From positions 19,651-83,650 of the forward strand of contig JAHZDZ010000001.1 in the NCBI GenBank assembly GCA_019422105.1: a DNA stretch of 64,000 nucleotides. The letters are read 5' to 3'. This DNA is from Bacillota bacterium. Lineage in GTDB: Bacteria > Bacillota > Clostridia > Lachnospirales > Anaerotignaceae. Position 1 is the first letter of the stretch. Each line of letters begins with the position of its first letter. The position numbers were made by a program, and so were the translations under genes. Below, one piece after another: positions 52,588 through 61,391 of this stretch. Under the pieces are notes generated by a model that worked only from the letters and a program-made list of their open reading frames with translations, was not told the origin of the DNA and did not search any database.

Positions 52588-53160
52588 TCAGCCTTGTCTG
52601 TTCTTCTTTTTCCGTCTGAGCATTACAAACTGTACCGCACAAAGCGCCGCCACCAGCGCAAATATAATCCCCATTGCGTTATATAAAGCACCGCTGGCCG
52701 AGGTAATCGTGCCGTCTACAACAGCCTTGATAGCCTCTGACTGCTTTGCCACATGCTCCGATACGGGAATAAATTTCTGCACCATATCCCCAATATACGG
52801 ATTCTGGGATAATGACAATAAAATAGGTTCCCTGTAGGCAACCAATACCGTACCTGTCCCAAAAAGTATGGTAAAGCCTCCAAGCATTACACTTTGAATT
52901 TTATCTGAAAGTCTGTATCTGACCTCAAAGGTATTCTCACTGAGAGCAGTAATCTGCGCCATTACCTTCAGCTCAAAATCCTCAGGCGCCTCAAACTCAG
53001 GCATATCCTGAAAGTCTATTAATAAATTGTCATAAATGGTAAAGCTTTCTTTGCATCTGCCACACTGACATAAATGCTCATTGAGCAGGCGCGCCTCCGC
53101 CTGTGTCAATTCGCCGTCCATGTACTTCATCATGTAGTTATCCGCATCGTCACACTTCAT
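52588..53160 (-). CDS. Zinc-finger anti-sigma factor (membrane-bound)
   Basis: 190 residues. N-terminal ZAS domain with HxxxCxxC (His29, Cys33, Cys36), a cytoplasmic helix, then two membrane segments (MLGGFTILFGTGTVLVAY near residue 97 and MGIIFALVAALCAVQFVML near 165) with a short outside loop. It should bind and hold the ECF sigma factor encoded just upstream, whose gene it overlaps by 11 bases. Confidence 0.88.
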   Translation of the reverse strand: MKCDDADNYMMKYMDGELTQAEARLLNEHLCQCGRCKESFTIYDNLLIDFQDMPEFEAPEDFELKVMAQITALSENTFEVRYRLSDKIQSVMLGGFTILFGTGTVLVAYREPILLSLSQNPYIGDMVQKFIPVSEHVAKQSEAIKAVVDGTITSASGALYNAMGIIFALVAALCAVQFVMLRRKKKNRQG

Positions 53161-53716
53161 TCATGTCACCATCTTTCATTCCCATTAATGCTTCCTTCAG
53201 CATTTTCCGTCCCCGGAAAATACGGTTTTTTACTTTGGACAGGGGCTCTCCTATAATGTCTGCTATCTCCTGATAGCTCAACCCCTGCTGATGATAAAGA
53301 ACAATTGGTATCTTATACATATCAGGCAGAGATTGTAAAGCGCCTGCTATCTGCTTCTGCCTTTCTTTTTTTATGTAGCTTTTTTCCGGCGTATTCTGGT
53401 CAGGGATGTCGTAAACCATTTCATCCATGCTGATGGTATCCTGCTTTTTCTTTCTTCTGAAATCAATAACGTGGTTTGTCGCAATCCGAATGACCCAGGT
53501 AGAAAACTTATATTCCGGATGATACTTATCCAGGTTTTTATATATCTTGATAAAAACCTCCTGAGCCAAATCATTGGCTTCCTCCGCGTCGTTTATCATC
53601 CGCAGTATAACAGAAAAAACAAGGTTTTTATAGCGTGTCAAAAGCTCGGCGAACGCGTCATTGTCCCCCGCCAGCGTTTCCTTGACCAGTTCATAATCCT
53701 CTTTTTTCTTGTTCAT
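53150..53716 (-). CDS. ECF-type RNA polymerase sigma factor (SigW/RpoE-like)
   Basis: 188 residues with sigma region 2 (FSVILRMINDAEEANDLAQEVFIKIYKN, FSTWVIRIATNHVIDFRRKK) and region 4 (LPDMYKIPIVLYHQQGLSYQEIADIIGEPLSKVKNRIFRGRKML) and no regions 1 or 3. Directs envelope-stress type promoters. Operon: sigma, anti-sigma, membrane protein. I saw no convincing AAC-type autoregulatory promoter upstream. Confidence 0.95.
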   Translation of the reverse strand: MNKKKEDYELVKETLAGDNDAFAELLTRYKNLVFSVILRMINDAEEANDLAQEVFIKIYKNLDKYHPEYKFSTWVIRIATNHVIDFRRKKKQDTISMDEMVYDIPDQNTPEKSYIKKERQKQIAGALQSLPDMYKIPIVLYHQQGLSYQEIADIIGEPLSKVKNRIFRGRKMLKEALMGMKDGDMNEV

Positions 53717-53790
53717 AGCTACTCCTTATAGGCTCAATAAATGAGTTAAATGCAGTAACCTCTTTCGTATAAAATAACATACGGACTGAG

Positions 53791-54732
53791 TCACGCATTT
53801 GTCTGCTGCTTTTCTTCTCTGTTTTCCGGAAAATATATGGTATCCGTCATTCTGTCAAAACCGATAACCGTATTTTCAAATACTCCTGTGGCATTCTCCT
53901 TAAATTCCTCAGGCTCCGAGAGAGAGGGACTGAAGTGGGTCAGCCACAGCTTTCCAACATTACCTCTTTTGGCAAGGGACGCGGCCTCAGAAAAAAGCAT
54001 GTGTCTGTTCTTCAAAGCCTTCTCCCGTTTTTCTTCCTCTCCATACATACCCTCGCATATAAATAAATCCGAGTCCTGTATAAAATCAATAAAGCTGTCA
54101 AGGGGCCTGGTATCCGTACAGAAGGAAACACTGATGCCCTTTCTGTCGCCGCCCATAACCATATCGGATGTAAAGGTCTTGCCCTCGTACTCTGCAAAAC
54201 CGTTTTTCTGTATCACATTCCATAGGATTCTGGGGATTCCTAATTCTTTTGCCTTCACGGTATTAAATTTTCCCTTTCTCTTCACATCAAAACGGTAGGA
54301 ATAGCATTTTACAAGATGCTCCGCCTCGGTAAAACTCACCGTTATCATGCCGACTTGAAAGGTTCTCGGTGAATTTCTGTCCAGCTCTATATATTCTATA
54401 TCGAAGGGAAGTTCCGGCGACACCCTCCTTAAACCGTCCACAATATAAGAAAGCCCCGGCGGGCCAATAAGCTGCAAGGGAAGGGTTCTTCCTGAATTAC
54501 CGATTGTCAGAAGCATTCCCGGAAGCCCTGAAATATGATCGGCATGGTAATGGGTAAATAAAATGGCATCTATTGCCTTGAACCCCCATCCCAGCTCCTT
54601 CAGCGTCACCTGAGTGCCCTCTCCGCAGTCAACCATAATAAGCCTTCCGTTTAAACGCATTAAAACGGAGGAAAGAAAACGTCCCGGCATGGGCATCATT
54701 CCGCCGCAGCCTAACAATGCAACATCCAACAT
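53791..54732 (-). CDS. rnz: Ribonuclease Z
   Basis: 313 residues, the short bacterial form. Metal motif FTHYHADHISGLPG (HxHxDH), GCGGMMPMP start, DCGEGTQ, CTDTRP and LTHFSPS histidine. It cleaves the 3' trailer of tRNA precursors lacking encoded CCA. Transcribed from an extended -10 promoter (54840-54845) through a ~100-base leader that carries the AGAGAAGCC motif shared with two other loci. Confidence 0.95.
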   Translation of the reverse strand: MLDVALLGCGGMMPMPGRFLSSVLMRLNGRLIMVDCGEGTQVTLKELGWGFKAIDAILFTHYHADHISGLPGMLLTIGNSGRTLPLQLIGPPGLSYIVDGLRRVSPELPFDIEYIELDRNSPRTFQVGMITVSFTEAEHLVKCYSYRFDVKRKGKFNTVKAKELGIPRILWNVIQKNGFAEYEGKTFTSDMVMGGDRKGISVSFCTDTRPLDSFIDFIQDSDLFICEGMYGEEEKREKALKNRHMLFSEAASLAKRGNVGKLWLTHFSPSLSEPEEFKENATGVFENTVIGFDRMTDTIYFPENREEKQQTNA

Positions 54733-54810
54733 ATCATCACCTGATTTCTAAATAAAAACAAAACGGCTAAAATAAAATTTAACCGCTTCGCGGTAATTTT
54801 TTTCTAAATT

Positions 54811-54850
54811 CTTTCTTTTTGGCTTCTCTGCGCCTATCTATTATAACATC
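54811..54850 (-). promoter_or_regulatory. rnz extended -10 promoter and AGAGAAGCC leader motif
   Basis: TGTTATAAT (-10 at 54840-54845 on the minus strand) then, 6 bases on, GCGCAGAGAAGCCAAAAAG (to 54811). The same arrangement occurs at 25631-25677 (minus) and 63935-63979 (plus). Confidence 0.5.
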
Positions 54851-55245
54851 AAAGCCGCAATGCACTGCTCGAAAATACAACGTTTTTTCGTTCGCGTTGC
54901 ACGCATCGAAACAAAAAACATTTAAAGGCAAATTATATTTGCTTTTTCTGTTTTTTATTGTTTCTGCTTTACTTTATCTCGGATATTATATCATGACCCA
55001 AAAACAAAAGTCTATATAATTATTATACTTGCCATATTTCTTCAATTCATGAGCGCTATTTATATGGCTTTTGCTTTTAAAATAGCGCTGCTCTCGCGTT
55101 TGTCCGCAGTTTTTTCATCGCAAAAAAATTAAAATTTCATTGGATTATTTCATTGATTCTCCTAAATTCCCTTGTTTCAACAGTATTTTCAAGTTTCTTG
55201 CAAAAAAACAATTGTTACTAAATTGTGAACAAAAATAAATAATTC

Positions 55246-55274
55246 TTTACAAATATGTTAACAGAAGCTATAAT
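55246..55274 (+). promoter_or_regulatory. Promoter of the M23 peptidase gene
   Basis: TTTACA (55246-55251), 17 bases, TATAAT (55269-55274), about 50 bases before the ATG. Confidence 0.7.
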
Positions 55275-55323
55275 AGGGTTTGTAATAATTTTGTAACATA
55301 AAAAATATAGGAACGGTGATTTG

Positions 55324-56319
55324 ATGGAGAATCCTTTTTGTAGAGAAGAACTTGAAAAAGTATATGTAACGCTGCATATAGGGGATAAGAAACCAATAAA
55401 AATAATCAAAAAAAATGTCTATATTGCGGCTGCAACGGCTGCTATTGTTTTGACTGGCAGCTTATATACCTTTGGGGGATACAAGATTAATTCAGAAAAG
55501 CTCCAAATGGCGTCCAGCGAGCTGGAGCAGCTAAAAAATGAAAAAGAACAGCTGGAAACGAAGGCCAGGCAACTGGAAACCGAAAACAACGCTTACAGCT
55601 CTCAGCTTACCGACATTGAACAAAAAACACAGGAAATAGAAAATAAAATTAACCAGCTGGAGGACAGCAAGGAAGAGCTTTACGACAAGCTGAATAAAAT
55701 AAGCTCCACCTCCGGTACAGGCACAGACGGTGTTCAATCTGCATCCACTGAGACAAGCAGTGCTGTCTCCGCCTTCACTCCTTTTGTACTGACACCCTTT
55801 AACTGTGACAATACAAAAACTAGCTATTTGACTGCAAAGCTGGATGTTCTGTCCAATGCAGTCTCCAGCGAGGAAGTGGAATACACAGATGTATCTCAGG
55901 ATGTGGTGCAGACGCTTTCCAACATGACAACCGTTCCGTCTATCTGGCCCGTCAGAGGGCAGGTTTCCTCCGAGTTCAGCTATCGGGACGACCCTATCAA
56001 CAGCTCCAATGCTTTTCACACAGGAATTGACATCAGAACGCCTATCGGTACCCCTGTCAAGGCAGCGGCCTCGGGAACCGTAATTCAGGCTTACTTTAAT
56101 CAGTCCGGCTACGGCAATATGGTTGAAATTGACCACGGAAACGGCTACACTACTCTTTACGCTCATAACTCAGAGCTGAATGTGGCGGCAGGAGACAAAG
56201 TGCTTCAGGGCGATATCATCGCCTACTCCGGCGCAACCGGAAGGGTTACCGGACCACATGTACATTACGAGGTTATGATAAACGGTGAACTGCAAAACCC
56301 ACGGGATTATTTAAACTGA
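55324..56319 (+). CDS. Membrane-anchored M23 (LytM-type) peptidase with coiled coil
   Basis: 331 residues: a cytoplasmic N-terminus, one membrane segment (YIAAATAAIVLTGSLYTFG), a coiled coil (residues ~60-130, heptads ELEQLKNEKEQLETKARQLE), a Ser/Thr-rich linker, and a C-terminal M23 domain with HTGIDIR (His, Asp), LYAHNSEL and HVHYEV zinc/catalytic motifs. The layout resembles EnvC/MepM-like proteins. The intact HxxxD/HxH set suggests an active endopeptidase acting on peptidoglycan cross-links. ATG 55324 is preferred over the TTG one codon earlier. Confidence 0.92.
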   Translation: MENPFCREELEKVYVTLHIGDKKPIKIIKKNVYIAAATAAIVLTGSLYTFGGYKINSEKLQMASSELEQLKNEKEQLETKARQLETENNAYSSQLTDIEQKTQEIENKINQLEDSKEELYDKLNKISSTSGTGTDGVQSASTETSSAVSAFTPFVLTPFNCDNTKTSYLTAKLDVLSNAVSSEEVEYTDVSQDVVQTLSNMTTVPSIWPVRGQVSSEFSYRDDPINSSNAFHTGIDIRTPIGTPVKAAASGTVIQAYFNQSGYGNMVEIDHGNGYTTLYAHNSELNVAAGDKVLQGDIIAYSGATGRVTGPHVHYEVMINGELQNPRDYLN

Positions 56320-56323
56320 TAAA

Positions 56324-56511
56324 AAAAGGATGGCTAAGGCAACTTGACTTAAGAAAACAAAATATAATTTATAATTGGATTCTTAGGGAAAACGCCGAGG
56401 TTGTACGGCATAAGAAAACAAAACAATGTGATTTCGATAAAAAAAGCTTGATGAATCAAGCTTTTTTTATTCATAGTTTTCTTATGGCAACGACCATTAA
56501 GCCATCCTTTT
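56324..56511 (+). repeat. GCATAAGG element, copy C (188 bp with 12-bp terminal inverted repeats)
   Basis: Bounded by AAAAGGATGGCT (56324-56335) and its reverse complement (56500-56511). Inside: TTGACT (56344-56349), 20 bases, TATAAT (56370-56375), GGATTCTTA, a GCCGAGG segment, CATAAGAAAAC (56410-56420) pairing with GTTTTCTTATG (56476-56486), and a central hairpin AAGCTTGAT/ATCAAGCTT with a T run (56444-56468). Same plan as copy B. Confidence 0.7.
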
Positions 56512-56882
56512 AGCTTGTCAAAAAAGTCCCCTGCTGCACCGTCAAAACCTTTTGAATGACTGCTGATATAAAAAGACTTGTTCCGGCTGCTATCAGAAAC
56601 CCACCGAAACAGTCAGTATTTTGCTATGCAAAATCGCTTCCCGTGGCCGGATTTCTCTCGGGTAACGGTCAATACTTTTTATCTGCGCCAAATAGCTTAC
56701 TGCGTTCGGTGGCATGTCTTGCCGCTATCACTTGCATCCCGCTCTTTACATCGGCCAAAATGAATTCCGTCTGTGGATTCCATTCATGGCCATCCTCCCA
56801 AAACATCCGCAGTAACGATAAAATTAAAATCTGAAATTTTTACACCCAAACTCCTCCAAAAAGGGAATTGCTCATGACCTGG

Positions 56883-56995
56883 AACGGAAAACTACATTGT
56901 CATCAAAAAGTTAGGCTTTGCTTGACTGTTATAAAACTTAGGTCAAGCCTTTTAAATGGTTTGGAAGAGTTCAGGGACGCTGTCCCTGAGATTTG
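56883..56995 (+). repeat. Two-hairpin intergenic repeat, copy 2
   Basis: Matches 26696-26808. Hairpin 1 CAAGCC/GGTTTG (56944-56963) and hairpin 2 CAGGGAC-GCT-GTCCCTG (56972-56988) keep pairing although the bases differ from copy 1. Confidence 0.55.
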
Positions 56996-57042
56996 CCGAC
57001 ATGCCAGGACCGGCAAAGCCGGCCTTAGCCTATTTCCAATCT

Positions 57043-58461
57043 TTATTCCACAAACTCGTAGATACCCCTATCCAGAAGCCACTTGTCACTGTGAAAAGAC
57101 ATAGACGTCGTCACAGGCTCTGTATCATAATCAAACATATTATAATCAAACGTAATGTTTACCTTGCCGACTCCGGCCTTCTCAACCCTTACGCTGTCAA
57201 AATTTACAATTACGGGCATGCCATGGCCGCCGTTTTTCATATCTACATAAAGTATGCCGTCTTTCTCTTTAAAATAATCCTTTCCCTTTGCCAGAAAAGA
57301 ATTGATGCGCAGCTCACTGGAATAAGTATTGCGCATAAGCTCCTCAATATCCTTCATTGTTTTATATTTATCGGAAACCGCCGGATAAAAGGGGTCACCC
57401 GTTTTTTCAAAATTCAAATATGCTTCGTAATGGTAATCGGCGTTACCCTGAAGACCGGCATTAAAAATACTTTCAATTTCAAGGTCGTTCTTCAGTAAAG
57501 AGACAGCCGTTTCTCTTAACTCCGCCAGCTCCTCATTTTCCGTGTCACTGATAAAACCGAAGTTGCTCAGAGTAAACTGATTTCCCTTCAAGGAAACCTC
57601 CGCCGTGATTGTGCCGAAATAATTTCCCTCAACTGTTCCATTGGTTTTTGTTGCAATAGGCACCTTTACCATGATTTTAGACTTTGTCAAATCAAATTCA
57701 ATGAAGCTTCCGTAGCTTACATCTGTGACAAATGTCGTAAAATTTTTTCCCGCCGGATCTGCGCATACAAACTTACTGCCATCCAATGTAAGCTCTATTT
57801 TTTTGTCCTGCCTGTCATATTGATAAGTGAGTTTTTTTTGTATCTGACTGACTATTGCCTCTGTCTCAAGCTTATTGTCGATCAAAATAGAAGCGTTATT
57901 CTTGTCCTTATCCGCTGTCAGTATATGAAGCTCCTCTATTCCCACGCCTGTCCCCGACATGGAGTAAAAGCTCAGCGCAATGTCCTTTTCTCCATCCTTG
58001 TCATAATCTCCATAGGCAATTGCGGGCAGTATCATTCTGGGCGTTGTGTATTCCACATCGAGATAGGAGGCCTGTCCCTTATAATAAACTATCACACCTT
58101 TTGGCTGAAGGCCGTATACGTAGATATCCTCTCTTGGAATAGACGCGATGAGATGAAAATCCGATTGGAATGCCTCCGCTGAATCATCCGGCTTTTTGGA
58201 TTCCTGAATAACGACCTCATTTAGGTCTTCATACCAGTTGACCTCTTTTCCAAAAAGCTCCGCTACCTTCCTAAGCGGAATATAAATACTGCCGTTAATA
58301 TTTACCGCATTTTCCTTTTCCTTCTCCGCCTCCATTTCCTTTCCATCCACAAAAATACGGCTGTCACTTGGCACATAGGTACCTGCAAAGACCGTACTGC
58401 CCAAAAACATGGTTCCCGCCATAAACACTGCTGTGCCTGTCCGAAGTTTCTTTATTTTCAC
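57043..58461 (-). CDS. Secreted stalk-domain protein (copper amine oxidase N-like)
   Basis: 472 residues. Signal peptide (to VFAG, residue ~27), a stalk domain (~33-90; RIFVDGKEMEAE, INGSIYIPLRKVAELFGKEVNWYEDLNEVVI), a calcium-loop-like YGDYDKDGEKDIAL (residues ~150-163) as in VCBS/FG-GAP repeats, and a C-terminal half I do not recognise. Probably cell-wall associated. A palindrome TTTGAC-GCA-GTCAAA (58505-58519) lies just upstream and may be an operator. Role unknown. Confidence 0.75.
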   Translation of the reverse strand: MKIKKLRTGTAVFMAGTMFLGSTVFAGTYVPSDSRIFVDGKEMEAEKEKENAVNINGSIYIPLRKVAELFGKEVNWYEDLNEVVIQESKKPDDSAEAFQSDFHLIASIPREDIYVYGLQPKGVIVYYKGQASYLDVEYTTPRMILPAIAYGDYDKDGEKDIALSFYSMSGTGVGIEELHILTADKDKNNASILIDNKLETEAIVSQIQKKLTYQYDRQDKKIELTLDGSKFVCADPAGKNFTTFVTDVSYGSFIEFDLTKSKIMVKVPIATKTNGTVEGNYFGTITAEVSLKGNQFTLSNFGFISDTENEELAELRETAVSLLKNDLEIESIFNAGLQGNADYHYEAYLNFEKTGDPFYPAVSDKYKTMKDIEELMRNTYSSELRINSFLAKGKDYFKEKDGILYVDMKNGGHGMPVIVNFDSVRVEKAGVGKVNITFDYNMFDYDTEPVTTSMSFHSDKWLLDRGIYEFVE

Positions 58462-58829
58462 ATCAATACCCCCTTAAATACTGGTTAATACTGCTTCTAT
58501 AGTATTTGACGCAGTCAAAAGATAAACAACTGCAAAAAATTCATTTTTTTCAGAAAACAAATGTGACAGTATTTTGTATTCCTTTTTTGACCATTTATTT
58601 ATTACTGAATCAAAAATTTGGCTTTCCATAATCGGCATTGGTAAAATACTGCTTATTTCACTGTTCTATTTATTTTACTATGCCTTGCCGCTGTCTTCAA
58701 TGACAAAATCCTTAAGATAAAAAACAGGTTCCTTTATGGAAGCCCGGCTTCAGAAAATAAAACAATTGTTTATCCTTCCTCTTAAGCCGGCCATCCCCGG
58801 AACCTGTTTTTGCAGAGAGCTTTTGCGTT
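58462..58829. other. Gap with operator-like palindrome and the liv terminator
   Basis: 368 bases: palindrome TTTGAC-GCA-GTCAAA at 58505-58519 near the stalk-protein start, an AT-rich middle, and the large liv terminator at 58714-58811. Confidence 0.55.
58714..58811 (-). terminator. Terminator of the liv operon
   Basis: AAAAACAGGTTCC (58720-58732) pairs with GGAACCTGTTTTT (58799-58811) with an inner GCCCGGCTT/AAGCCGG stem; a T run follows on the minus strand. Confidence 0.85.
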
Positions 58830-59537
58830 TTAAGCCCCCAGATATGCTTTTTTAATCGCCTCATTTGTCAGCAGTTCTTTTGCATCGCCCTCCATGGCAA
58901 TCTTTCCCGTTTCCAAAACGTATGCCCTATCGGAAATAGACAGCGCCATTTTTGCGTTCTGCTCCACCAAAAGCACAGTCATGCCGCTTCTGTTTACCTC
59001 CTTGATAATCTCAAATATTTCCTTAACCAATATGGGTGAAAGCCCCATTGACGGTTCATCCAGTATCAGTATTTTCGGACGGGACATCAAGGCCCTGCCC
59101 ATAGCAAGCATCTGCTGCTCACCACCGCTCAAAGTACCTGCATACTGCTTTTTCCTCTCTCTGAGTCTTGGAAATTTGTCATAAAAATTTTTTCTTTCCT
59201 CTTTCTTTTTCTCCGCCGTGTCATTAATTGAAAATGCGCCCATCTCCAAATTTTCCTTTACCGTCAAATTGGCAAAAATACGCCTTCCCTCCGGCACCTG
59301 CGCAATGCCCATTTTCAGTATATTATGGGCCTCCACTTTGGATATATCCTTCCCCTCAAAGGTGATAGAGCCGCTTTTGGGCTTTAAAAGCCCTGAGATA
59401 GATTGCAGAGTTGTCGTCTTTCCTGCGCCGTTGGCGCCGATGAGGGAAACAATCTCCCCCTCGTTTACTTTCAATGAAACATCCTTAATTGCATGGATAT
59501 TGCCATAATATACATTAATATCATTAATTTCCAACAT
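58830..59537 (-). CDS. livF: Branched-chain amino acid ABC transporter ATPase LivF
   Basis: 235 residues: Walker A GANGAGKTT, signature LSGGEQQMLAMGRAL, Walker B ILILDEPSMGLSP, H-loop VEQNAKMALS. The GEQQMLAMGRALM signature and MLEINDINVYYGNIHAIKDVS start are typical of LivF. ATG 59537 has AGGAGG 8 bases upstream. Last gene of livKHMGF. Confidence 0.95.
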   Translation of the reverse strand: MLEINDINVYYGNIHAIKDVSLKVNEGEIVSLIGANGAGKTTTLQSISGLLKPKSGSITFEGKDISKVEAHNILKMGIAQVPEGRRIFANLTVKENLEMGAFSINDTAEKKKEERKNFYDKFPRLRERKKQYAGTLSGGEQQMLAMGRALMSRPKILILDEPSMGLSPILVKEIFEIIKEVNRSGMTVLLVEQNAKMALSISDRAYVLETGKIAMEGDAKELLTNEAIKKAYLGA

Positions 59538-59550
59538 TTGAAACCCCTCC

Positions 59551-60351
59551 TTAGTCACCGAGGTAAGCAGTTACAACCTTTGGATCATTGACAACCGCCT
59601 TCGGGTCGCCGCTGGCAATAATCTTGCCGTAATCCAGAACGATAATCCTCTCACAGATGCCAAGCACCAGATTCATGTCATGCTCTATTAAAAGAATAGA
59701 TACATCAAATTTCTTTCTCAGAAGGCTTATGGTATCCATCAGCTCCTGTGTCTCCGTCGGATTCATACCCGCCGCCGGCTCATCAAGAAGAAGTATCTGA
59801 GGATTCGTAGCCATAGCCCTCGCAATCTCCAGCTTTCTCTGCTTGCCGTAAGGCAGGTTATCCGCCTCAATCATAGCATACTGATCCAAATCAAAAACCT
59901 TTAAAAGCTCCATGGCCTTTTCTCTGGCTTCTTTTTCCTCTTTCCAATACCCCGGCAGGCGAAACACTGCCGACAGGAGAGAATACTTCATTTCATGATT
60001 TCTGGCAACCAATACATTGTCAATTACCTTTAAATGCTTAAAAAGCCTGATATTCTGAAATGTTCTGGCAACACCCAGCTTGACGATCTGGAATGTTTTT
60101 TTGCCGTTTACCCTCTCCCCGTTAATGGTGAGTTCCCCTTCTGTAGGTGTATAAACCCCTGTCAGAAGATTAAATACTGTTGTTTTTCCGGCTCCGTTAG
60201 GGCCAATGAGACCAACCAGCTCGTTTTTTCCGATTTTCAGATTAAAGTCTGATACAGCCTTCAGTCCGCCGAATGTAATTCCGATATGGTCTGCCGATAA
60301 AACGGCGTTGTTGTTATTCTGCTCTTTTTTCAACTCTATGACATCAGCCAT
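59551..60351 (-). CDS. livG: Branched-chain amino acid ABC transporter ATPase LivG
   Basis: 266 residues: Walker A GPNGAGKTT, LivG-type VARTFQNIRLFKHLKVIDNVL, signature LPYGKQRKLEIARAM, Walker B ILLLDEPAAGMNP, H-loop IEHDMNLV. The start overlaps the livM stop by one base (TAATG). Works with LivF on the LivHM membrane pair. Confidence 0.96.
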   Translation of the reverse strand: MADVIELKKEQNNNNAVLSADHIGITFGGLKAVSDFNLKIGKNELVGLIGPNGAGKTTVFNLLTGVYTPTEGELTINGERVNGKKTFQIVKLGVARTFQNIRLFKHLKVIDNVLVARNHEMKYSLLSAVFRLPGYWKEEKEAREKAMELLKVFDLDQYAMIEADNLPYGKQRKLEIARAMATNPQILLLDEPAAGMNPTETQELMDTISLLRKKFDVSILLIEHDMNLVLGICERIIVLDYGKIIASGDPKAVVNDPKVVTAYLGD

Positions 60352-61382
60352 TAAGCATCGCCCTCCTTTTTCTCCGGCTTTTTGCCTAAATAGCCTTTTA
60401 TTCTGTTAAAACCGTTTACCAGAGATATTTCCTTTGTTCCCAAAAGCCCTGATGGTTTGAATATCATCATAATAATCAGCGCCAAAGCATATACCAGCAT
60501 ACGGTAATCGGAGAACTGCCTCAAAACCTCGGGAAGCACGGTAAGGACAATGGCGGAAACCACTGAGCCGGTAAAGCTGCCAAGTCCTCCCAATACAACA
60601 ATAACCAGTATCTCTATGGAGCGGTTGAAGTCAAAGGATTTGGCGCCCAGTATACCGATATAATGGGCATACATGCCACCGGCAATGCCTGCAAAAAAAG
60701 CGGAAACCGTAAATGCCAGCGTCCTGTAGTAGGTATTGTTGACGCCTGCCGCCTCAGATGCAATATCATCCTCTCTAATGGAAAGTATAGCACGTCCATG
60801 GCGGGATATCATCAGCGTATACATAGCCGCCACACAGACAACCATAATCATGAAAACAATATCAAAGGCAGTCAGATCCGCACTGAAGCCAAACAAATGA
60901 ACATCCATGGCAGAAAGCTTTTTTATTCCCTTTAAGCCCTGGGCGCCGCCTGTAATGGACATATTCTCTATAATAACACGTATTATCTCGCCAAACGCCA
61001 GGGTAATAATGGCAAGATAGTCGCCTCTCAGTCTCAATGCAGGCAAGCCGATAATAATACCAATGACTGCCGCAACCATTCCTCCCAGCAAAAGACCTAC
61101 AATATATCCTCCAACACCGGGTATAATGCCCGACTGTGTGAATATGGCCGCGGTATAAGCCCCTGCGGACATAAAGCCCGCATGACCAAGAGCAATCTGC
61201 CCAAGACAGCCTGTAGTGATATTCAGACTCACAGCAAGGACAATATTGATGCACACAAGGGTCATAATGCCCAGAACATATTTGTTGACAATGCCGGAGA
61301 TATTCAGAGAATTAATCACAGCAAAAACAATGATGATAGCAATGAAATTTACAATATAGGATAGTACTGTCTTTTTTGTCAT
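60351..61382 (-). CDS. livM: Branched-chain amino acid ABC transporter permease LivM
   Basis: 343 residues, about nine membrane segments, with LNITTGCLGQIALGHAGFMSAGAY and the EAA-type loop SIREDDIASEAAGVNNTYYRTLAF. LivM is normally the longer of the two permeases, as here. ATG 61382 with AGGTGG upstream. Confidence 0.95.
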   Translation of the reverse strand: MTKKTVLSYIVNFIAIIIVFAVINSLNISGIVNKYVLGIMTLVCINIVLAVSLNITTGCLGQIALGHAGFMSAGAYTAAIFTQSGIIPGVGGYIVGLLLGGMVAAVIGIIIGLPALRLRGDYLAIITLAFGEIIRVIIENMSITGGAQGLKGIKKLSAMDVHLFGFSADLTAFDIVFMIMVVCVAAMYTLMISRHGRAILSIREDDIASEAAGVNNTYYRTLAFTVSAFFAGIAGGMYAHYIGILGAKSFDFNRSIEILVIVVLGGLGSFTGSVVSAIVLTVLPEVLRQFSDYRMLVYALALIIMMIFKPSGLLGTKEISLVNGFNRIKGYLGKKPEKKEGDA

Positions 61383-61391
61383 GCCGCCCAC

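Larger units (their letters stand above)
54733..55323. other. Divergent gap between rnz and the M23 peptidase gene
   Basis: 591 bases. Left: the rnz leader and promoter with the shared motif (54811-54833). Middle: an inverted repeat AGCGCTATTT/AAATAGCGCT (55052-55089) with no T run. Right: the M23 gene promoter. No gene seen; the 54819-55019 frame has no ribosome binding site. Confidence 0.55.
56320..57042. other. Repeat-rich gap after the M23 gene
   Basis: 723 bases. Contains element copy C (56324-56511), a stretch with only decayed frames (56512-56880), and the two-hairpin repeat copy 2 (56883-56995), followed by hairpin ACCGGC-AAA-GCCGGC (57010-57024). No gene is supported. Confidence 0.6.

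Noticed and set aside
56556..56834. 92-codon frame after the M23 gene
   Set aside because: No ribosome binding site, no recognisable domain, and overlapping frames of equal quality.
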